From Paracoccus gahaiensis (GTDB lineage: Bacteria; Pseudomonadota; Alphaproteobacteria; Rhodobacterales; Rhodobacteraceae): a stretch of DNA of 64,000 nt. Where the stretch lies: positions 124,001 through 188,000 of the forward strand of contig NZ_SUNI01000006.1 in assembly GCF_005048225.1 (NCBI RefSeq), in the 5' to 3' direction. Position numbers and translations under genes: made by a program. Below are positions 11,137 to 20,479 of this stretch, piece after piece; the stretch's first letter is position 1, and every line of letters begins with the position of its first letter. The notes under the pieces were generated by a model. The model did not search any database and was not told the DNA's origin. It was given only the letters and a program-made list of their open reading frames with translations.

Positions 11137-12138
11137 ATGGACGCCCTGACCCTGACCCAGGTCACCAAGAAGTTCGGCCGCACGCAGGTGATCGACGGCA
11201 TCGACCTGGCCGTGGCGCCGGGCGAGTTCTGCGTCTTCGTGGGCCCCTCGGGCTGTGGGAAATCGACGCTGCTCCGGATGATCGCGGGGCTGGAGGATGT
11301 CACCTCGGGGCAGATCGCCATCGGGGGTCGGCAGGTGACCGACCTGCCCCCGGCGCGGCGCGAGATCGCGATGGTCTTCCAGTCCTATGCGCTCTACCCG
11401 CATCTGAGCGTGCGGGACAACATGGGGCTGGCGCTGCGGCAGGCAGGCACGCCCAAGGCCGAGGTGCTGGCCTCGACCGATCGCGCCGCCGACATGCTGT
11501 CCCTGACGGCGCTGCTGGACCGCCGCCCCGCCGATCTGTCAGGCGGGCAGCGTCAGCGGGTGGCCATCGGCCGCGCCATCGTGCGCCGCCCCAAGCTGTT
11601 CCTGTTCGACGAGCCTCTGTCCAACCTCGACGCCGCCCTGCGGGTGGCCACCCGGATCGAGATCGCGCGCCTGCACCGCGAGCTGGGCGCGACGATGATC
11701 TATGTGACCCATGATCAGGTCGAGGCGATGACGCTGGCCCACAAGATCGTCGTGCTGCGCGCGGGCCGGGTGGAGCAGGTGGGGGCGCCCATGGACCTCT
11801 ACAACGATCCCGACAACCGCTTCGTGGCGGGCTTCATCGGCAGCCCGGCGATGAACTTCCTGGATGCCGGGGCGCTTGGCCTGCGCTCGGACAGCCTGGG
11901 GGTGCGGCCCGAGCATCTGGCGATCTCGGCGCAGGGGGGCACGATCCCGGGGCGCGTCAGCCATCTGGAGCGCTTGGGCGGCGAGACGCTGAGCTATGTC
12001 CAGACCGAGGCGCATGGGCTGCTGACCGTGCGCCAGTTCGGCGAGCATGACCACGCGGTGGACGGCCCTGTCTGGCTGACGCCCGATCTGGAACGGGCGT
12101 TCCATTTCAATGCAGAGGGGCAAAGGATGCGGGCCTGA
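11137..12138 (+). CDS. Sugar ABC transporter ATP-binding protein (UgpC/MalK type)
   Basis: A 333-residue ATPase with Walker [10 protein letters not shown], the Q-loop VFQSYALYP, the signature [14 protein letters not shown], Walker [12 protein letters not shown] and the switch VTHDQ. The shortened C-terminal regulatory part (LGVRPEHL) is of the MalK/UgpC kind. ATG 11137 follows GGAGG at 11127. It energises the two permeases upstream and closes the operon. Confidence 0.94.
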   Translation: MDALTLTQVTKKFGRTQVIDGIDLAVAPGEFCVFVGPSGCGKSTLLRMIAGLEDVTSGQIAIGGRQVTDLPPARREIAMVFQSYALYPHLSVRDNMGLALRQAGTPKAEVLASTDRAADMLSLTALLDRRPADLSGGQRQRVAIGRAIVRRPKLFLFDEPLSNLDAALRVATRIEIARLHRELGATMIYVTHDQVEAMTLAHKIVVLRAGRVEQVGAPMDLYNDPDNRFVAGFIGSPAMNFLDAGALGLRSDSLGVRPEHLAISAQGGTIPGRVSHLERLGGETLSYVQTEAHGLLTVRQFGEHDHAVDGPVWLTPDLERAFHFNAEGQRMRA

Positions 12139-12222
12139 CCCTCCTTCCGGTTGTGTAAACCTTGTAGTTCAGACCGAAAGTCCGCAGAGTGCCATCGGGA
12201 AAGCCATCGGCGGGGTGAGTGG

Positions 12223-13200
12223 ATGTATGACGACGCGAAGCTGGAGGACGAGGCGGGTCGTGTGGCTGCGCTCAGTCGCTATCACGCGCTGGACACGGCA
12301 CCCGAGACCGAACTGTCCCAGATCGTGGGGCTGGCGCGCGACGTGTTCCAGGTCAGCCAGGCCTCGGTCAACCTGATCGACCGGCACCGGCTGTGGATGA
12401 TGGCGACGGCGGGCGCGGCCCGGGCCGAATGCCGCCGCGAGGACGCCTTCTGCGACCATACGATCCGGGCCGCGAAGCCGATGGCGGTTCCCAACCTGCT
12501 GGAGGACGAGCGCTTCCGCGACAGCCCCTTCGTGCAGGGCGAGGCGCATATGCGCGCCTATCTGGGCGTGCCCCTGACCTCGCCCGAGGGCTACAATGTC
12601 GGCACGCTCTGCCTGCTGCATACCGCCCCGCGCCTGTTCACCGCCACCGATGCGGACATTCTGGTGCGGTTTTCCGAACTGGTCGTCTCGCAGCTGGAGA
12701 TGCGCCTGATCGCGCAACAGGACGAGCTGACCGGCACCCTGACGCGCCGCGCCTTCCTGCAGCGGCTGGACGGGGCGCTGGCCTCGCCCGATCCCTTCGC
12801 GCTGGTGGTGCTGGATCTGGACATGTTCAAGGCGATCAACGACACCTTCGGCCATCCCGTGGGCGATATTGTTTTGACCTCCACCGCCCGGACGATCGCG
12901 GGCCAGGTGCGCTCGGGCGACGCCTTCGGGCGCTTGGGCGGCGAGGAATTCGGGCTGGTGCTGGCGGGGGCCGACAGCCGCGATGCGATGGCCCTGGCCG
13001 AGCGGATCCGCGCGCATGTCGGCGCGCAGGTCATCGCCGAGACGGGCCGCCCGGTGACGCTGAGCCTGGGGGTGGCGGTGCGCACGCCCGCCGACGACCG
13101 GACATCCCTGCTGCTGCGTGCGGACCTGGCGCTGTACGAGGCCAAGCATGACGGGCGCGACCGGACGGTGCTGGCACGCGGGGTCGAAGCCACCTGCTGA
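12223..13200 (+). CDS. GAF-GGDEF diguanylate cyclase
   Basis: A 325-residue signalling protein. Residues about 15-155 form a GAF sensor domain (RYHALDTAPETELSQIVGLA and the CDHTI region), and about 165-325 a GGDEF domain with an intact active-site signature, RLGGEEFGLV, so it is probably an active cyclase making cyclic di-GMP. The ATG at 12223 is preferred over an earlier in-frame start that adds 24 Cys/Arg/His-rich residues; the only upstream help is GGGGTGAG. There is no membrane segment, so a cytoplasmic sensor is expected. It looks monocistronic. Confidence 0.9.
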   Translation: MYDDAKLEDEAGRVAALSRYHALDTAPETELSQIVGLARDVFQVSQASVNLIDRHRLWMMATAGAARAECRREDAFCDHTIRAAKPMAVPNLLEDERFRDSPFVQGEAHMRAYLGVPLTSPEGYNVGTLCLLHTAPRLFTATDADILVRFSELVVSQLEMRLIAQQDELTGTLTRRAFLQRLDGALASPDPFALVVLDLDMFKAINDTFGHPVGDIVLTSTARTIAGQVRSGDAFGRLGGEEFGLVLAGADSRDAMALAERIRAHVGAQVIAETGRPVTLSLGVAVRTPADDRTSLLLRADLALYEAKHDGRDRTVLARGVEATC

Positions 13201-13238
13201 CCGCGCGGCCTTCGGGGAAACTCCGAGTCTTTCAGGCG

Positions 13239-13263
13239 GGAACAAAGCGCCCCTCCGCCGGTT
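13239..13263 (+). promoter_or_regulatory. Candidate EcfG promoter of manganese catalase
   Basis: GGAAC at 13239-13243, a 16-base spacer, then GGTT at 13260-13263, about 100 bases before the catalase ATG. The pattern fits the alphaproteobacterial general-stress promoter GGAAC-N16/17-CGTT. Confidence 0.6.
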
Positions 13264-13359
13264 CTGGCGCCCGATGACCGACACCATGCCCCCGCGGCCG
13301 TGTCATTGCCCGGCAGGCTTCTCCGCCGGGCTGCCGCATGCCTGAAACCGGAGACCGAC

Positions 13360-14184
13360 ATGTTCTATACCGACAACAAGCTGCAATTCCCCGTCCGCGT
13401 CGACAGCCCCGATCCCCTGTTCGCCCGGGCCCTTCAGCAGGCCATCGGTGGCGTCGAGGGCGAGATCCGCGTCGCCATGCAGTATTTCTTCCAGGCCTGC
13501 GGCGCGCGCGGCGATGCCCGCTTCCGCGACCTCTTGATGAACACCGCCGCCGAGGAACTGGGCCATATCGAGATGCTGGCCACCGCCGTGGCGCTGAACC
13601 TGGAAGGCGCGCCGCTGTCCCTGCAGGAAGAGGGCGCCCGCGACAAGGCGGTCGAGGCCGTGATGGGCGGCATGAACCTCAAGAACCTGCTGTCGGCAGG
13701 CCTGTCGGCCATGCCGGTGGACAGCGACGGCGTGCCGTTCAACATGTCCCACATCTATGCCAGCGGCAACATCGCCGCCGACATGACCGCCAATATCGCG
13801 GCGGAATCGACCGGCCGCATCTTGGCCGTGCGCCTGTACAACATGACGTCCGATGCCGGGATGAAGGACATGCTGTCCTATCTGATCGCCCGTGACACCA
13901 TGCACCAGAACCAGTGGATGGCCGCGCTGGAGGAACTGGGCGGCGCGCAGGGCGCCTTCCCGATCCCCAACAGCTTCCCGCAGGAGCAGGAGAACCAGGA
14001 CTTCAGCTATGCCTATCTGGGCTTCCAGGCGGATGGCAGCGCGCCCGCGCCGGGTCGCTGGTCCGAGGGCACGTCCATCGACGGCAAGGGCACCTTCGTG
14101 ACGCAGCCGATCGGCGCGCTTGGCGAAAAGCCCGATCTGGGCGCGGCCAAGCCGAACAGCGGCGCGCAGGCCGAACAGATGTGA
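13360..14184 (+). CDS. Manganese catalase
   Basis: A 274-residue ferritin-like protein of the Mn-catalase family, which breaks down hydrogen peroxide with a di-manganese centre. The metal ligands lie in GGVEGEIRVAMQYFFQ, AAEELGHIEML and the later ARDTMHQNQWMAALEE. The C-terminal part (GRWSEGTSIDGKGTF) is the family's arm. The ATG at 13360 follows GGAGA. An EcfG-type promoter lies upstream, consistent with non-haem catalases belonging to general stress regulons in other alphaproteobacteria. Confidence 0.94.
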   Translation: MFYTDNKLQFPVRVDSPDPLFARALQQAIGGVEGEIRVAMQYFFQACGARGDARFRDLLMNTAAEELGHIEMLATAVALNLEGAPLSLQEEGARDKAVEAVMGGMNLKNLLSAGLSAMPVDSDGVPFNMSHIYASGNIAADMTANIAAESTGRILAVRLYNMTSDAGMKDMLSYLIARDTMHQNQWMAALEELGGAQGAFPIPNSFPQEQENQDFSYAYLGFQADGSAPAPGRWSEGTSIDGKGTFVTQPIGALGEKPDLGAAKPNSGAQAEQM

Positions 14185-14209
14185 TCCTGCCGTCGCGGTA
14201 GGATCGGGG

Positions 14210-14246
14210 GGCGGGTCCGGCAGTGCCGGGCCCGCCCTTTCCTTTA
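14210..14246 (+). terminator. Rho-independent terminator after Mn catalase
   Basis: GGCGGGTCCGG, loop CAGTG, CCGGGCCCGCC forms an 11-bp stem with one G-T pair, followed by CTTTCCTTTA. It lies between the catalase and a convergent permease gene. Confidence 0.75.
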
Positions 14247-14251
14247 CGGGG

Positions 14252-15013
14252 TCACGTCGGGCTGCGGTCGGCCCATCCGGCGAAGATCCGTTCCAGCGCG
14301 ACCACGATGTAGTAGAGGACGATCCCCAGCCCGGCCAAGGCCAGCAGCACGGCGAACATCAGCGGATAGTCCGAATTGGTGCGCCCGCTGTCGAACAGCG
14401 CGCCCAGGCCGCGCCCGTGGGGCGAGACGATCTCCATCAGGTTGGTGCCGATGAAGGCCAGCGTGACCGAGACTTTCAGCGCGCCGAAGAACTCGGGCAA
14501 GGTCTTGGGCAGGGCGATCTTGCGAAAGATCGTCAGCTTGGACGCGCCGAGCGAGCGCAGGATGTCGCGATATTCCGGCTCCAGCGTGGACAGCCCGATC
14601 GAGACCGACACGGCGATCGGGAAGAAGCTGATCATGAAGGCGATCAGCACCGTGTTGAAGTCATGCGCCCCCACGAACATCAGCGCTACGATGGGTACCA
14701 CGGTCGCCTTGGGCACCGCGTTGAACCCGACCAGCAGCGGGTAGAGCGCGTCGCGCATGGTGCGCGAAAAGCCCATGACCATGCCAAGCGCGGTGCCGAA
14801 GACCACCGCCAGCAGCAGCCCCGCCACGGTGCGCCACAGCGTCTGCCAGCCCATCACCACGAACAGCTCGGCATAGCGGATATAGGCCGGGCCCAGATCC
14901 GAGGGCGAGGCCATGCGATAGTTGGGCCACTGGTTCCACCAGACCAAGGCCTCCCACAGGCCGAGGAAGATCAGGATGGCCAGGACAGGGATGGCGATGC
15001 GGCGCAGGCTCAT
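14252..15013 (-). CDS. ABC transporter permease (NitT/TauT/SsuC family)
   Basis: A 253-residue inner-membrane protein with about six hydrophobic segments and the family EAA-type loop SLGASKLTIFRKIALPKTLPEFF. Its start overlaps the ATPase gene stop (ATGA). It is the last gene of a leftward binding protein-ATPase-permease set of the nitrate/sulfonate/aromatic type. Substrate unknown. Confidence 0.92.
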   Translation of the reverse strand: MSLRRIAIPVLAILIFLGLWEALVWWNQWPNYRMASPSDLGPAYIRYAELFVVMGWQTLWRTVAGLLLAVVFGTALGMVMGFSRTMRDALYPLLVGFNAVPKATVVPIVALMFVGAHDFNTVLIAFMISFFPIAVSVSIGLSTLEPEYRDILRSLGASKLTIFRKIALPKTLPEFFGALKVSVTLAFIGTNLMEIVSPHGRGLGALFDSGRTNSDYPLMFAVLLALAGLGIVLYYIVVALERIFAGWADRSPT

Positions 15014-15798
15014 GCGGGGACCTCGGCCCGGCCCTGGGCGATCTGGATCTGGTGGCGCAGCAGGTTCAGACGTTCGGCCGCGTCGGGGGTGTAGAGGTCG
15101 TCCAGCGTGCGGGCGGTGCCGCCGGGCACGGCCATGCGGTATTGCGCCGTGGCCGGGCGGCCCGACAGCACGACCACCTCGTCGGCCAGGAACAGCGATT
15201 CCCGCAGGTCATGGGTGATCAGCAGGGTGGTGAAGGGCTCCTGCCGGCGCAGCGCGTGCATGGTCTGCCACAGATCCTCGCGGGTGAAGGCGTCCAGCGC
15301 GCCGAAAGGCTCGTCCAGGATCAGAACCTCGGGCTTGTGGACGATGGCGCGGCACAGCGAGGCGCGCTGGCGCATGCCGCCCGACAGCTCGGACGGGCGC
15401 TTGTCCTCGAACCCCTCCAGACCGACCAGCGCCAGCAGCTCGCGGGCGCGGGCCACGCGGTCGCGGCGCGGCATGCGCGGGGCCACGATCTCCAGCGGCA
15501 GGATCACGTTGTCCAGGATCGACCGCCATTCCAGCAGGACCGGGTTCTGGAAGGCCATGCCCACCGTGCTGCGTGGGCCGCGCACGGCTTCGCCATGCAG
15601 GAAGACCTCGCCTTGGTCGGGCTTCATCAGCCCCGCGATCAGCCGCGTCAGGGTGGATTTCCCGCAGCCCGAGGGGCCGACGACGGCGCAGAACGCGCCC
15701 TCGGGGATGGCCAGCGACAGATTGTCCAGAACCGGCAGCGGGCCGTTGGGCGTCCTGTAGGCATGGGTCACATGCCGGATCTCGACGGTGTTGGTCAT
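15010..15798 (-). CDS. ABC transporter ATP-binding protein (TauB/SsuB family)
   Basis: A 262-residue ATPase with Walker [10 protein letters not shown], signature LSGGMRQRASLCRA, Walker B VLILDEPFGALD and switch LITHD. The GMRQR signature is the form seen in the nitrate/taurine/sulfonate importers. It overlaps the permease start by 4 bases and starts 9 bases after the binding-protein gene, so all three are co-translated. Confidence 0.93.
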   Translation of the reverse strand: MTNTVEIRHVTHAYRTPNGPLPVLDNLSLAIPEGAFCAVVGPSGCGKSTLTRLIAGLMKPDQGEVFLHGEAVRGPRSTVGMAFQNPVLLEWRSILDNVILPLEIVAPRMPRRDRVARARELLALVGLEGFEDKRPSELSGGMRQRASLCRAIVHKPEVLILDEPFGALDAFTREDLWQTMHALRRQEPFTTLLITHDLRESLFLADEVVVLSGRPATAQYRMAVPGGTARTLDDLYTPDAAERLNLLRHQIQIAQGRAEVPA

Positions 15799-15807
15799 GC
15801 GCCCGAC

Positions 15808-16815
15808 TTATTCCATCGTCAGGCTGCCGTCCTCGGGCAGCCAGGCATCGCTGAAATAGAGCGCGGGGTCGGGGTCGTTCTGGAATTCGTAGGTCAGCTT
15901 GATCTGTTCGACCGCATTGGCCAGCCGGTCCGGGTCGACATTGCCCATGCCGTTCTCCATGACCCACTCGGTCATCACGTTCTGCTCCATCGCCAGGGTC
16001 AGGCGCTGCAGTTCCAGGTCCGCATCCATGCCCGGATTGCGCGAGCCGAGCGCCGCGATGGCGGCCTCGGGGTCGGCGGCGGTGTCCTTCCATCCGGCGG
16101 CCACGGCGCGCAGGAAGCCGGTCACGGCCTCGGGGTTCTCGGCGGCAAAGTCGGTGTTCACGATCACCGCATTGCCGTAGAGGTCCACCCCGTGATCGGC
16201 CATCAGGATCACCGACAGGTCGTCGCCCTCCACGCCAAGCCGCATGGTGTTCAGATAGGAGGTGAACGAGAACCCGGTGACCGCCGCCACCTTGCCCTCG
16301 GCCAGCATCGGCTCGCGGGTGGGAAAGCCCACCGGCTCGATGGTGATGCGGTCCATGTCCAGGTCGTTCTCGGCGGCGAAGATCGGGAACTGCGCCCAGG
16401 CCCCGTCCGGGGGCGGGGCGCCCAGGACCTTGTCCATCAGGTCGGCGGGTTCGCTGACGCCAAGCGACTTGCGCCCGATCACCGCGAAGGCGGGCTTGTC
16501 ATAGACCATCATCGCCGCGATCACCGGGGCGCCGGGGTTCTGGTCCAGGAACCGCACCAGGCTGTTGATGTCGGCAAAGCCCACCGGGAAGGCGCCGGTC
16601 GCCACCTTGGGGATCGCGTCCAGCGAGCCCTCGCCCGCCGTCACCTCGACCTCCAGCCCCTCGGCCTCGAAATGGCCCTGATCGACGGCCACGAAATAGG
16701 GCGCGGCGGGGCCTTCGAAGCGCCAGTCCAGCGCGAAGGGCATCGAGGTCTGGGCCGCCGCCGCCCCGGTCATCAGCAGGGTGGCGGCAAGCGGGGCGAG
16801 GGGGCGGTGGAACAT
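15808..16815 (-). CDS. ABC transporter substrate-binding protein (NMT1/THI5-like)
   Basis: A 335-residue exported protein: signal peptide MFHRPLAPLAATLLMTGAAAA, then MPFALDWRFEGPAAPYFVAVDQGHF, typical of NMT1/SsuA-like binding proteins. The ATG at 16815 follows AGGAAGG on the minus strand; the upstream open extension is rejected. These proteins bind pyrimidines, sulfonates, nitrate or aromatics. The upstream genes encode a deacetylase-fold hydrolase and a 2-hydroxyacid flavoprotein, which hints at an acylated or hydroxyacid-linked nutrient. Confidence 0.9.
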   Translation of the reverse strand: MFHRPLAPLAATLLMTGAAAAQTSMPFALDWRFEGPAAPYFVAVDQGHFEAEGLEVEVTAGEGSLDAIPKVATGAFPVGFADINSLVRFLDQNPGAPVIAAMMVYDKPAFAVIGRKSLGVSEPADLMDKVLGAPPPDGAWAQFPIFAAENDLDMDRITIEPVGFPTREPMLAEGKVAAVTGFSFTSYLNTMRLGVEGDDLSVILMADHGVDLYGNAVIVNTDFAAENPEAVTGFLRAVAAGWKDTAADPEAAIAALGSRNPGMDADLELQRLTLAMEQNVMTEWVMENGMGNVDPDRLANAVEQIKLTYEFQNDPDPALYFSDAWLPEDGSLTME

Positions 16816-16914
16816 GGGTCGGCAACCTTCCTGACGGGCGATGGGTGCCGCGACTTTGGGCAGCAACGCCGGGGCGGTCAAGCGACAGGGCACGGGGCCG
16901 GGCCGTCGGTCCGG

Positions 16915-16941
16915 GTGTCTGCCCGGAAATCAGGCAGACAC
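16915..16941 (-). terminator. Hairpin at end of deacetylase gene
   Basis: GTGTCTGCC and GGCAGACAC are perfect 9-base inverted arms with a 9-base loop that includes the stop codon of the deacetylase gene. No T-run follows, so it may act as an attenuator or mRNA end stabiliser between this gene and the ABC genes. Confidence 0.45.
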
Positions 16942-17961
16942 GCCGCCGCGCAGGCCGGTCAGATAGCTGGCCAGATTGTCGCCCAGCACGGGCTGCAGAT
17001 AGCCGCCCTCCTGCACATTGAGGACCGGCAGGCCCGCCCCCGCGATGGCCGCGGCGATCCGCGCGAAGCCCTCGGTCGTGACGGTCATCCCCTGGAATGG
17101 GTCGCCCTCATGCGCGTCCAGCCCCAGGGCCACCACGATCACCGAGGCCCCGAAGGCCGAGATCTGCTCCATCGCCCCGGCCAGCGCCTGCAGATAGGCC
17201 GCGTCGCCGGTGCCCCGCGCCAGCGGCAGGTTGACATTATAGCCCATGCCCCGCCCGATCCCGCATTCCTGCGCGCCGCCCGCATAGAAGGGATAGAACT
17301 CGGCCGGATCGACATGGATCGAGACGGTCAGCACGTCGTCGCGATCCTCGAAGATGCCCTGCGTGCCGTTGCCGTGATGCACGTCGATGTCCAGGATCGC
17401 GGGCCGGTGCCCCGCCGCGCGCAGATGCTGCGCGGCGATGGCGGTGTTGTTGAGAAAGCAGAAGCCCCCCGCCACCTCGCGATAGGCATGATGCCCCGAG
17501 GGACGGCAGAGCGCATAGGCCCACCGCTCGCCCCGCAGGATCGCATCCGCCGCCGTCAGGGCGGATTGCGCCGACCAGTAGACCGCGTCCCAGGTGGTGG
17601 CCGAGACCGGGCAGGAGGTGTCGGCGTTGTGATAGCCGATCTGCGCCTCGGTGCCGGTCGCGTAATGGACGTTCCGGTCGGGCGCGATGCGGCTTGGCAC
17701 GACCTCGTCCAAGCCCGGCACCTCGGCGGCGCGGCGGGCATGGATGCCGCGCAGATAGGTCAGGTAGCGCGGCGTGTGGATCGCGGCCAGCGGCGCCATG
17801 CCGTGATCGACGGGCGGGACGGGCTGCAACCCGGCACGCGCGGCCCCGGCCAGCAGCGCCTCGACCCGGTCGGGGCGGTCGGGGTTCTGCCCGATCTTTC
17901 CGTCCACCAGCCGGAAGCGGGGATCGTGCAGGCGCTGGCGGTCGTCAAAGATCAGGGTCAT
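16930..17961 (-). CDS. Histone-deacetylase-family hydrolase (acetylpolyamine amidohydrolase-like)
   Basis: A 343-residue zinc hydrolase of the arginase/deacetylase fold. The catalytic set is present: RPSGHHA (active-site histidines), DIDVHHGNGTQ (zinc Asp/His), LGLDAHEGDP (zinc Asp) and QEGGY (catalytic Tyr region). Bacterial members deacetylate small amines such as acetylpolyamines. The start at 17961 overlaps the preceding flavoprotein gene by 17 bases. With the flavoprotein upstream and the importer downstream it probably acts on the imported compound; this is inference. Confidence 0.9.
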   Translation of the reverse strand: MTLIFDDRQRLHDPRFRLVDGKIGQNPDRPDRVEALLAGAARAGLQPVPPVDHGMAPLAAIHTPRYLTYLRGIHARRAAEVPGLDEVVPSRIAPDRNVHYATGTEAQIGYHNADTSCPVSATTWDAVYWSAQSALTAADAILRGERWAYALCRPSGHHAYREVAGGFCFLNNTAIAAQHLRAAGHRPAILDIDVHHGNGTQGIFEDRDDVLTVSIHVDPAEFYPFYAGGAQECGIGRGMGYNVNLPLARGTGDAAYLQALAGAMEQISAFGASVIVVALGLDAHEGDPFQGMTVTTEGFARIAAAIAGAGLPVLNVQEGGYLQPVLGDNLASYLTGLRGGVSA

Positions 17962-19348
17962 GATGCGTCCTTGGAAGGGTCTTGCCGGGGTTGAGGATGC
18001 CTTGGGGGTCCAGCGCGGCCTTGATGGCGCGCATCACCTCCAGCGCGACGGGGTCCTTGTGCCGCGCCATCGGCGCCAGCTTCGAGATGCCGACGCCATG
18101 CTCGGCCGAGAAGGTGCCCTCCATCCCCACCGCCAGCGCGTCGATCTGCGCCCTCAGCGCGGCCTTCAGGCCCGCATCGTCGCGCGAGGGCCAGCAGGTG
18201 TAGTGGATGTTGCCGTCGCCCAGATGCGCGACCGACAGCACCTCGCAGCCCGGGTCGATGGCGCGCAGCAGCGGCTCGATCCGGCGCAGGAAATCGGCGA
18301 CCGCGTCGCGGGGCAGGGCGATGTCGGTGTCCAGCACCGGGCGGCGGGCAAAGGAGATCTCGGCGGCGGCCTCGCGCCGGGCCCACATCGCGCGGCGCTG
18401 CGCCTCGCTGGCGGCGATGACGGCATCGGCGATGATGCCGGCCTCCAGCTGGGTCGTCAGGATCTGCTCGAAGGTCCCGGCCAGATCGCCGGCGCGGGTC
18501 GCGGCCAGCTCGACCAGCAGGTTGACGGGATGGGGGGCGTCGAAGGGCTCGCGCGCTTCGGGATGCAGCGCCAGATGCCCCTCGATGAAGGCGCGGGGCA
18601 TGAACTCGAAGGCCACCACCGCATCGCCCGAGGCATCCTGCAGGGTGTTCAGCAGATCGGTGGCCGCATCCAGCGAGGCCATGGCGACCATCGCCGTCGC
18701 CCGCTCGGCCGGGCGGGGATGCAGCTTCATCACGGCGGCGGTGATGATGCCCAGCTGCCCCTCGGCCCCGATCATCAGGTCGCGCAGGTCGAAGCCCGAG
18801 TTGTTCTTGTGCAGCGCCTGCATCAGGTCCAGCACCCGCCCGTCGGCCAGAACGACCTCCAGCCCCAGGCACAGATCGCGCGTGTTGCCATAGCGCAGCA
18901 CATTGGCGCCGCCCGCATTGGTCGACAGCACGCCGCCGATCAGGGCCGAGCCCGAAGCCCCGAAGGCCAGGGGAAACATCAGCCCGTGATCCTCGGCCGC
19001 CGCATCCAGCGCGGCGACGATCACCCCCGCCTCGACCACCGCGATGCGCGAGCGCGGGTTGATCTGGCGGATGCGGTTCATCCGATCGACCGACAGCACG
19101 ATCGCGCCTTGGGCCATCGCCCCGCCATTCAGCCCGGTCCTGCCCGAGACCGGCACCACCGCCAGCCCCCGCGCACCCGCCAGGCGCAGCACCGCCGCCA
19201 CCTGATCGCGATCAGCGGGGCGGGCGACGGCCAGGGGCTCGCCGCGATACTGTCCGGTCCAGTCGCAGGTCCAGGGCGCCATGTCCGCGCCGGTCAGGAC
19301 ATGCGGCGCCCCCAGGATGTCGGACAGGACTGCGGTCAGGTCGGTCAT
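17945..19348 (-). CDS. FAD-linked oxidase, GlcD/D-lactate dehydrogenase type
   Basis: A 467-residue flavoprotein. The N-terminal PCMH FAD-binding domain shows PVSGRTGLNGGAM and VVEAGV; the C-terminal FAD-oxidase domain shows HLGDGNIHY and the end EHGVGISKL...ALDPQGILNPGK, diagnostic for D-2-hydroxyacid dehydrogenases such as D-lactate or glycolate oxidase subunit D. It would pass electrons to the respiratory chain or a cytochrome. No iron-sulfur partner is next to it, so a stand-alone dehydrogenase is more likely than a GlcDEF complex. Confidence 0.92.
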   Translation of the reverse strand: MTDLTAVLSDILGAPHVLTGADMAPWTCDWTGQYRGEPLAVARPADRDQVAAVLRLAGARGLAVVPVSGRTGLNGGAMAQGAIVLSVDRMNRIRQINPRSRIAVVEAGVIVAALDAAAEDHGLMFPLAFGASGSALIGGVLSTNAGGANVLRYGNTRDLCLGLEVVLADGRVLDLMQALHKNNSGFDLRDLMIGAEGQLGIITAAVMKLHPRPAERATAMVAMASLDAATDLLNTLQDASGDAVVAFEFMPRAFIEGHLALHPEAREPFDAPHPVNLLVELAATRAGDLAGTFEQILTTQLEAGIIADAVIAASEAQRRAMWARREAAAEISFARRPVLDTDIALPRDAVADFLRRIEPLLRAIDPGCEVLSVAHLGDGNIHYTCWPSRDDAGLKAALRAQIDALAVGMEGTFSAEHGVGISKLAPMARHKDPVALEVMRAIKAALDPQGILNPGKTLPRTHHDPDL

Positions 19349-19429
19349 GGGGTCTTCCTCGGGCAGGGCGTCGGTGGGGTCAGCCTACAGGCCCGCGCGG
19401 GGCACCGGAAGAGGGATGGGGCGACCGGT

Positions 19430-20325
19430 TCAGATCCGCCAGATGATCAGCACGACCGAGGCCGCCAGCAGGGCCATGCCCGCCAGTTCCCACAGCCGCA
19501 GCCGTTCGCGAAAGACCACGACCGAGGCCAGGATCGAGAAGATCAGCTCGACCTGCCCCAGGCTGCGGACATAGGCGGCGTTCTGCAGCGCGAAGGCGGT
19601 GAACCAGCCAAGGCTGCCCAGCACCCCGGTCACCCCCACCGGCAGCACCGCCCGCCAGCGCCGGGCGACGCGGGACAGCTCGCCCGGTTCGCGCAGCGCC
19701 AGCCACAGGGTCATCACCGCCGTCTGGAACCCGGTCGCCGCGACCAGCGCCACCAGCGCGCGGGTCAGCGCCTGCGGGTGATCGACCTGCAGGGTGGCCG
19801 CGCGATAGCCGATGGCCGACAGGCCGAACAGCCCGCCCGCCGTCAGCCCCAGCAGCAGCGCGCGCCGGTCCACGCCCTGCGCGGCCCAGCCCCCCGCCGG
19901 GCGTGACAGCAGCAGGACGCCCGCCGTGCCCACCAGCATCGCCGCCAGCCCCTCGGCCGAGACCGGCTCGGACAGGATCAGCGCCGAGAGGGCGGCGACC
20001 AGCAGCACCTCGGTCTTGGTGAAGCGATGCCCACCGCAAAGGCGCGCGTGGCGAACAGCGCCACCGTGGCCAGCGTCGCCACGATCTGCGCCAGCCCCCC
20101 CGCCATCGCCCACAGCCAGAAGGCCGGCCTCAGCGCCGGCAGCGCCTCGCCCCGGGCCAGCAGCAACGCAGCCAGCGCCGCCCCTGCCAGCGGCGCCGCG
20201 AAGACGAACCGCGCATAGGTCGCCCCGCCGGTCGACAGCCCCGTCGCGCGTAGCCCCTTCTGCAACATGAAGCGCAGGGTCTGCACCGCCGCAGCGGCAA
20301 GGGTGATGAGGACCCAGGGTTCCAT
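19430..20325 (-). pseudogene. EamA/DMT-family transporter with a one-base frameshift
   Basis: The first third (from MEPWVLITLAAAAVQ, ATG at 20325) and the last two thirds (from FTKTEVLLVAALSALI to IIWRI) are in different frames. They meet near base 20022, where the minus strand reads GGCATCGCTTCACCAAG. Inserting one T there gives ...AVGIAFTKTEVL..., a normal EamA reading of about 298 residues with about ten membrane segments and the internal repeat of drug/metabolite exporters. It is either a recent inactivation or a sequencing error in a short T run. The rest of the gene shows no other damage. Confidence 0.85.
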
Positions 20326-20479
20326 CGAAGGCTCCGGTCGAGGCGGTCGGTCGGGCGTAGCGCCGGGGCGGAATGAGGGCAAGGGTGGCGGGGGAGGCGG
20401 GGTGGAGTCGCCCTGAGCGCCGAGCCGTCATCCGGATGTCACGACCGGCAGGCTATCTGGCCCCTTTGCCAGGGGCAGG

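Noticed and set aside
15052..17994. A 980-codon open frame on the plus strand
   Set aside because: It runs antisense to three well-recognised genes (ATPase, binding protein, deacetylase) and has the same low-complexity shadow composition.
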